Assembly (NCBI GenBank): GCA_945902255.1
Contig: CAMDMO010000048.1
Span: forward strand, 1-10,771
Reading direction: 5' to 3'
Source of the DNA: Rickettsia typhi
GTDB taxonomy: Bacteria; Pseudomonadota; Alphaproteobacteria; Rickettsiales; UBA1997
DNA length: 10,771 nt
In this document: positions 6,436 to 10,771 of the stretch, one piece after another
Position numbering within the stretch: the first letter of the stretch is position 1
Layout of the letters: the number at the start of each line of letters is the position of its first letter
Notes under the pieces: model-generated
Seen by the model: only the letters and a program-made list of their open reading frames with translations
Database searches by the model: none
Told to the model about the DNA's origin: nothing
Translations under genes and position numbers: made by a program

Positions 6436-8457
6436 TTATCTTAAGCTAATCTTTAAAACTTCAACCGCTTGTAAAATAGAATCTTTCTTAACTCCGCCGC
6501 CCATAGCTAAATCTTTTTTACCACCACCACCTTTTCCTCCAATTGTTTCTATGACTGGAGTAATTAGTTTAGCTGAATCAAATTTTTCTAGTAAGTCATT
6601 GGAAAGTGCGACAATGGCTGAAACTTTATCATCTTTTGTTGCGAATAAAGCGAAGACGTGCAAGTTTTTAAATTGTGGTTTGTTTTTTATATCAGTGGTT
6701 ATTTCTCGTAAATCTTTAGCGTCGATGTCATTAAAAATGTGAGAGACTAATTTTAGCTCACCAACTTCTTCTATCTTTATATTGTCAAGGTTTGACAAGA
6801 GAGTTTGTTTTTTTAACTTTTCAATTTCCTTATCTTTTTTCTTTAACTCTTGCTGTAAAATTTCGGCGAGTTTTTCTAGATCCTCTATCGTTGCAAGGTG
6901 GACCCCGTCATGCGACGGGGTGACGGTTAAAGAGGATGGGGTAATAGCCAGAGAAGGCAATGTTGAAGTTATGGAGCTTTGGGTTGTGGTTTCTAGTAAA
7001 TTGACTTCCCCCCCTTTGTCACCCCGTCGCATGACGGGGTCCATCTCGTTACCATGAGATATTATTGAAATATCACTTAACTTTACACCACTAAGCGCGA
7101 AAATCTCTTGAGATTTTTTATTATTTTTCTCGATTAAATCTTTAACTAAATTCTTTAAATTTTCTTCTTGTTCAAATAAATATTTTTTTGCTTCATCACT
7201 GGTTCTAGCCTCAATTCTTCTAATTCCAGCGGCAATTCCTTTTTCAGAAATAATTTTTAAAATCTCAATTTCACCAGTGTTTTTTGCATGAGTTCCACCG
7301 CATAATTCAATTGAAGATCCCATTTTTACAACCCTTACTTCTGAGTCATATTTTTCACCAAATAATGCTTCAGCGCCGGTTTCGCGGGCTTTTTCAAGTG
7401 ACATTAAATTAGTTTCTACAGAATTATTTAATTTAATTTGAGCGTTAACCAAATTTTCAACTTTTGCAACTTCATCAGCATTCATTGCGCGATTAAAGTT
7501 AAAATCAAAAGTGAAATATTCATCATCAACATTTGAACCTTTTTGCGAAATTGTATTTCCCAAAACTTCTTTTAAAGCCTTGTGTAGTAAGTGTGTAGCG
7601 GAGTGATTTTTAGCGCGGGCTTCGCGAGTTTTTTTGTTAACTAGAGCTTCAACTTCGTCACTAATTTTAAATTCACCTTTAATTTCTTCGATCAAATGAA
7701 CGAATAAATTTCCAGCAAATTTTTTAACTTCTGAAATTTTTGTTTCACCATTTTTACCTTTAATAATTCCATCATCACCTTTTTGACCGCCAGAAGTGGC
7801 GTAAAATGGGGTTTGATTTAAAATTATTGCTTTTGGTTTTTCTAAAATTGCTAAAATTTTTGCTTTAGAATTTAGAGTTTCATAACCTAAAAATTTAGTT
7901 TCACCAAATTCTTCTTTAAGTTTAAAAAATAAATCATCATCTTTTTCTTCGCCACTTCCAACCCAGTTTTTTCTAGCGCGCTCACGCTGTGATTCCATTT
8001 CTGAGTTAAATTCTTCAATATTAACTTCAAGGTTTTTTTCTTTTAAAATATCTTGAGTTAAGTCTAGCGGAAAGCCGTAAGTGTCATATAGTTTAAAAGC
8101 AGTTACGCCAGAAAATTTCGCATTTTTATTTCGCAAAATTTCTTCTTCTAAAATTTTTAAACCTTTTTCCAAAGTTTCTCTAAATTTTTCTTCTTCATTT
8201 TTTAGGGTTTCAATAATTACTTCGCGAGCCCTTGATAATTCTGGATAAGCGCCACCCATCTCTTTAATTAAAGCATCAACCAATTTATGCATAGTAGCTT
8301 GTTTAGCGCCAAGTTTATGAATTTGACGCATTGCTCTGCGCATAATGCGACGCAAAACATATCCTCTTCCTTCGTTGCTAGGCATGATTCCGTCAGCAAT
8401 TAAAAAAGATGAAGAGCGTAAATGATCTGCGATTATTTTAAATTCTGCTTTTGTCAT
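6436..8457 (-). CDS. alaS: Alanyl-tRNA synthetase, C-terminal part only (tRNA-recognition, editing and C-Ala domains)
   Basis: Normal AlaRS has about 860-880 residues; this frame has 673 including an insert, and starts where about residue 280 should be. MTKAEFKIIADHLRSSSFLI matches the internal stretch R-IADH-RASAFLIADG of full-length enzymes. Class II motifs 1, 2 and 3 (the last being GMGLER) are therefore all absent, and the protein cannot form alanyl-adenylate alone. What remains looks intact: PSNEGRGYVLRRIMRRA (26-42), LYDTYGFPLDLT (123-134), the editing site with HSATH (His285, His289) and CGGTH (Cys386, His390) as zinc ligands, and the C-Ala tail GGKGGGGKKDLAMGGG (640-655). An in-frame stop lies nine codons before the ATG, with no ribosome site and no room for the missing 840 bp before rnj. 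About 49 residues at 472-520 come from a palindromic element. It is either half of a split synthetase whose N-terminal half lies elsewhere, a free-standing editing protein, or a recent pseudogene; the clean frame favours the first two. Confidence 0.88.
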   Translation of the reverse strand: MTKAEFKIIADHLRSSSFLIADGIMPSNEGRGYVLRRIMRRAMRQIHKLGAKQATMHKLVDALIKEMGGAYPELSRAREVIIETLKNEEEKFRETLEKGLKILEEEILRNKNAKFSGVTAFKLYDTYGFPLDLTQDILKEKNLEVNIEEFNSEMESQRERARKNWVGSGEEKDDDLFFKLKEEFGETKFLGYETLNSKAKILAILEKPKAIILNQTPFYATSGGQKGDDGIIKGKNGETKISEVKKFAGNLFVHLIEEIKGEFKISDEVEALVNKKTREARAKNHSATHLLHKALKEVLGNTISQKGSNVDDEYFTFDFNFNRAMNADEVAKVENLVNAQIKLNNSVETNLMSLEKARETGAEALFGEKYDSEVRVVKMGSSIELCGGTHAKNTGEIEILKIISEKGIAAGIRRIEARTSDEAKKYLFEQEENLKNLVKDLIEKNNKKSQEIFALSGVKLSDISIISHGNEMDPVMRRGDKGGEVNLLETTTQSSITSTLPSLAITPSSLTVTPSHDGVHLATIEDLEKLAEILQQELKKKDKEIEKLKKQTLLSNLDNIKIEEVGELKLVSHIFNDIDAKDLREITTDIKNKPQFKNLHVFALFATKDDKVSAIVALSNDLLEKFDSAKLITPVIETIGGKGGGGKKDLAMGGGVKKDSILQAVEVLKISLR
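6899..7043. mobile_element. Palindromic element inserted in-frame in alaS (RPE-like)
   Basis: Two perfect 26-bp inverted repeats bound the element: 6899-6924 (starting TGGACCCCGTCATGCGAC) and its exact reverse complement at 7018-7043. Each is itself a hairpin with arms ACCCCGTC and GACGGGGT. Outside them the match continues imperfectly (about 14 of 20 bases), so the true ends may lie near 6885 and 7058. The 93 bp between contain no gene. On the alaS strand it adds about residues 472-520, with one repeat read as MDPVMRRGD and the other as VTPSHDGVH. The insert is in the region between the editing domain and the coiled-coil/C-Ala part, where extra length should be tolerated. Size, terminal palindromes and frame preservation match the Rickettsia palindromic element type (established for Rickettsia and similar in Wolbachia), but I cannot say it is the same sequence family. 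It encodes no transposase and would need help in trans to move. Confidence 0.8.
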
Positions 8458-8500
8458 ATTATTGTGTTTAGTGCTTTGCGCTTATTACACCTAAAATGCT

Positions 8501-8525
8501 GGGCGTGGCTTACGTAACCGCGCCC
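8501..8525 (-). repeat. Dispersed 25-bp palindrome (copy 5), near-perfect
   Basis: Arms GGGCGTGGCTTA and TAACCGCGCCC meet at a central TACGTA. The reverse complement differs from the copy at 1226-1250 at one base, although the two lie over 7 kb apart. It sits 44 bp upstream of the alaS fragment's ATG, beside the break in that gene. Similarity to other copies continues outward (ACACC and CACAC flanks). Confidence 0.75.
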
Positions 8526-8572
8526 ACACGTTTTGTGTAGTGGTGATTAAGAAATAGCATGAATATATAATT

Positions 8573-8595
8573 AGGCGCGGTTACAAACTACGACC
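8573..8595 (+). repeat. Degenerate dispersed palindrome after rnj (copy 6)
   Basis: AGGCGCGGTTACAAACTACGACC has the family left arm GGCGCGGTTA and a decayed right arm with one extra base (ACTACGACC for AACCACGCC). The GCATGAA upstream at about 8548 matches the flank of copy 4. It begins about 20 bp past the rnj stop on the minus strand, the same placement relative to a 3' end as copies 3 and 4. Confidence 0.5.
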
Positions 8596-8616
8596 AGTGA
8601 TAACGAAAACCGTGTG

Positions 8617-10359
8617 TTAATTCACTAAATTAATCGCAATTTCCATTGCCGGTCTTTTTCCCATTAAGTCTTCAAAAATCTTTAACATTTTTGAGCGAAT
8701 TGATTTTTCAATTTCGTTTAAAACTTTAGTTTCATTTAGTTTTTTCTTCTTTTTCTTTAAAAAATTAAGAGCGAAACCGCCATTATCTAAATTTAATTCC
8801 TTAGCTTTGTTTTTTAGAAAAAATTCAATTTCTTTTTTAATTAAATCTTCTGATTCACGATCTTTTTTTAGGTCGTAAGATCCAACGCAGATAATGCGTG
8901 GACGAGAAACTATTTTTAGTGAATTATTTACTGCAAAGGAAATAATAACAATTCCAGCAAATTGTAATTTTTTACGCTCTCTAACTACTTCACCGTTAAA
9001 ATCTAAAAGCTGTCTGCCATCAACGCCTAAATATCCAGCTTTAACGAAACCAACTTTTTCAGATAAATTAAGGTTTTCGCTGTCAATTCTAACTGCTAAA
9101 CCATTTTCAATTTGAATAACTCTTTCAACGCCGCATTCGCTAGCTAATTCAGCATGAATTTTAGTGTGTAAAAATTCGCCATGAACTGGAATTGCAATTT
9201 TTGGACGAGCTAAAGCATACATTTCGCGCAATTCATCTTGTGAAGGATGGCCAGAAACATGGACGAAATGATCTTTTTCAGTCATTACATCAATTTGTTT
9301 TTTGGCTAATTCATCAAAAAGTTCAAAGATTTTTTTCTCATTTCCGGGAATAATTTTGGAAGAGAAAATCATTAAATCGCCTTTAGTAAAGCGAATTGTT
9401 GGATGGGTATCAGTTGCAATTTTTCTTGTTGATGCCATTGGTTCGCCTTGGCATCCGGTTGAAATTACTAAAATTTCTTTTTTAGCAAAAAATTTAATTT
9501 CGCGATCAGAAATAAAGTCAAAATCTTCAGTAAAATATCCACTTTTTTTCGCTACATCATGTAAGCGATGCAGAGAATATCCGGCTAAAACAACTTTTCT
9601 GCCAACTTCTTTAGCAATTCTAGCGATTGTGTGAATGCGCGCAATATTTGAGGCAAAAGTTGTAACTCCAACCAAGCCAGTTCTGCCAGCAATTAAAGCT
9701 TTTAATGATTCGTAAAGATCGCCTTCAGATCTTGAATGTCCTTCAGATAAAGCGTTGGTTGAATCGCAAATTACTACATCAATTAAACCTTGATCGCCAT
9801 AAGCTCTAATTTTATCTTTGTCGGAAACTTCGCCAACTACAGGATTTGGATCAAATTTCCAGTCTCCGGTGTGAAGAACATTTCCTTTTTTAGTTTTAAT
9901 AATTAGCGCCTTCATCTCAGGAACTGAGTGAGTTAGACCAATAAATTCAATTTGGAAGGGTCCAATTTTTAAATCGCGACTGCTATCAATTAAGTTAATT
10001 GGAACTTTTTTATCCAATTTAAATTCTTGTAATTTTGAGCGTAAAAAATTGCCGGCTAAAGTTGAGGCATAAACAGGAACCTCGAGTTCTTGCCATAAAT
10101 GTTGAACCGCGCCTAAGTGATCTTCGTGAATGTGAGTGATAATGATTCCGAGTAAATCTTTTTTATGAGCTTTGATAAAAGAAATATCGGCAACCATCAT
10201 GTCGATTCCGGGTTGGTTTGAAGCGAATCCAACCCCTAAATCTACCATCAACCATTTGCCATCTAAGTGGTAAAGATTAACATTCATACCAATTTCATTG
10301 GCTCCACCTAAAGGCAGAAAGAGTAAGTCACCGTGGTGTTTTTTTAAGTTTAAATCCAT
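8617..10359 (-). CDS. rnj: Ribonuclease J (metallo-beta-lactamase/beta-CASP)
   Basis: A two-zinc ribonuclease with 5'-3' exonuclease and endonuclease activity that acts in rRNA maturation and mRNA decay. The 580-residue length is normal. The metallo-beta-lactamase core shows HIHEDH (76-81), His144 in LTHSVPE and Asp166 in HTGDWKFDP. The beta-CASP part follows with CDSTNAL (199-204), TGCQGEP (301-307), HVSGH (367-371) and PVHGE (His393). The last 130 or so residues form the small C-terminal domain, Lys-rich near 520-550. The ATG shares one base with the coaX stop (TAATG), so the two are co-transcribed and probably translationally coupled. The coaX-rnj order occurs in many alphaproteobacteria, often after the nuo operon and birA, which supports that affiliation. 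All catalytic residues are present. Confidence 0.95.
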   Translation of the reverse strand: MDLNLKKHHGDLLFLPLGGANEIGMNVNLYHLDGKWLMVDLGVGFASNQPGIDMMVADISFIKAHKKDLLGIIITHIHEDHLGAVQHLWQELEVPVYASTLAGNFLRSKLQEFKLDKKVPINLIDSSRDLKIGPFQIEFIGLTHSVPEMKALIIKTKKGNVLHTGDWKFDPNPVVGEVSDKDKIRAYGDQGLIDVVICDSTNALSEGHSRSEGDLYESLKALIAGRTGLVGVTTFASNIARIHTIARIAKEVGRKVVLAGYSLHRLHDVAKKSGYFTEDFDFISDREIKFFAKKEILVISTGCQGEPMASTRKIATDTHPTIRFTKGDLMIFSSKIIPGNEKKIFELFDELAKKQIDVMTEKDHFVHVSGHPSQDELREMYALARPKIAIPVHGEFLHTKIHAELASECGVERVIQIENGLAVRIDSENLNLSEKVGFVKAGYLGVDGRQLLDFNGEVVRERKKLQFAGIVIISFAVNNSLKIVSRPRIICVGSYDLKKDRESEDLIKKEIEFFLKNKAKELNLDNGGFALNFLKKKKKKLNETKVLNEIEKSIRSKMLKIFEDLMGKRPAMEIAINLVN

Positions 10360-10771
10360 TATTGATTCATCCGATAAATAAAATTAAGACCATCTAAGGT
10401 CAAGTTTGGTTCGTAGTGGTCAACTAAATTACCCAAAGAATCTTTGAATAATTCACATAAGCCACCGGTAATAATATGTTGTGTTTTATAGCCTAATTCT
10501 TTTTCTATTCTTCCTATCATTCCTTCAACTAAAGAAATATATCCAAAATAAACCCCTGAATTCATTGCTTCAACAGTGGTTTTGCCAATTACATTTTTTT
10601 GTGATTTAATTGTAATTTTTGGTAATTGCGCCGTCATGTCGTGTAAAGCTTTTAGTGAAAGATTTACTCCGGGAGAAATTACTCCGCCTAAATATTCGCC
10701 ATTTTTTCCAACTACATCAAAAGTTGTAGCAGTGCCAAAGTCAATAATAATTAAATCGCCACCAAATTTTT
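10359..10771 (-). CDS. coaX: Type III pantothenate kinase, C-terminal part, cut by the window edge
   Basis: Phosphorylates pantothenate in the first committed step of coenzyme A synthesis; the type III enzyme belongs to the ASKHA (acetate kinase/Hsp70) fold and needs a monovalent cation. About 136 residues of the usual 250-260 are visible. The frame is open to the right edge, so the true start lies outside. The visible part begins KFGGDLIIIDFGTATTFDVV, containing the DFGTATTFD nucleotide-binding signature. Next come GGVISPGVNLSLKAL and the substrate/dimer region TVEAMNSGVYFGYISLVEGM, then HIITGGLCELF near the C-terminus. A methionine at 10635-10637 is internal (LHDMTAQLPK) and not a start. 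The stop overlaps the rnj ATG by one base. Identification is firm despite truncation. Confidence 0.95.
   Translation of the reverse strand, partial: KFGGDLIIIDFGTATTFDVVGKNGEYLGGVISPGVNLSLKALHDMTAQLPKITIKSQKNVIGKTTVEAMNSGVYFGYISLVEGMIGRIEKELGYKTQHIITGGLCELFKDSLGNLVDHYEPNLTLDGLNFIYRMNQ

Larger units (their letters stand above)
8458..8616. other. Short gap between rnj and the truncated alaS, with two palindromes
   Basis: This 159-bp gap should contain, or be replaced by, about 840 bp of alaS 5' sequence in a normal gene. Reading upstream from the alaS ATG on the minus strand gives NNHKTSQA backwards and then a TAA stop, with no recognisable synthetase residues. The rest holds palindrome copies at 8501 and 8573. 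No clear promoter or Shine-Dalgarno sequence for the alaS fragment is visible, so it may rely on read-through from coaX-rnj. Confidence 0.6.

Noticed and set aside
6782..7057. Plus-strand frame across the palindromic element in alaS, considered as a gene carried by the element
   Set aside because: Its first part simply reads the alaS coiled-coil region backwards, and no transposase or other motif is visible. The element has no gene of its own.
10635..10637. ATG as the start of a short 92-residue protein
   Set aside because: The frame continues upstream without a stop to the window edge and encodes the pantothenate kinase signature DFGTATTFD, so this methionine is internal to coaX.

Overview
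The window is AT-rich bacterial DNA, most likely from an alphaproteobacterium of the Rickettsiales-like, small-genome kind. This is an inference from three things: the coaX-rnj gene pair, the small outer-membrane barrel beside an autotransporter, and palindromic repeats of which one sits in-frame inside a conserved gene. The presence of ilvC means branched-chain amino acid synthesis is at least partly kept, which is unlike the most reduced intracellular members.

Layout, left to right. On the minus strand are ilvC (ketol-acid reductoisomerase, 1-1020) with a good sigma70-type promoter, then a 422-bp repeat-rich gap, then glmM (phosphoglucosamine mutase, 1443-2792). On the plus strand, diverging from glmM, are two surface-protein genes: a 235-residue outer-membrane beta-barrel protein (2965-3672) and a classical (type Va) autotransporter of about 798 residues (3878-6274). 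On the minus strand again are an alaS reading frame lacking the whole aminoacylation core (6436-8457), RNase J (rnj, 8617-10359), and the 3' part of type III pantothenate kinase (coaX, 10359-10771, running off the right edge). coaX and rnj overlap by one base and form one transcription unit.

Housekeeping functions are amino acid synthesis (ilvC), the peptidoglycan/LPS precursor pathway (glmM), coenzyme A synthesis (coaX), RNA processing and decay (rnj) and alanyl-tRNA charging or proofreading (alaS). The two plus-strand genes form a small cell-surface island between convergent and divergent housekeeping genes.

The most unusual part is alaS and its repeats. The frame begins where an internal stretch of normal AlaRS should be, about 280 residues in. 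The missing half is not upstream: only about 160 bp separate it from rnj, and those hold two copies of a dispersed palindrome. The frame also carries an in-frame, roughly 145-bp element bounded by perfect 26-bp inverted repeats, adding about 49 residues between the editing domain and the C-terminal part. This resembles the Rickettsia palindromic elements known from protein-coding genes. A solitary copy of the same repeat lies in the ilvC-glmM gap beside a 19-bp tandem array. A second palindrome family, with a GGCG(T/C)GGTT core, occurs six times, in intergenic DNA only.
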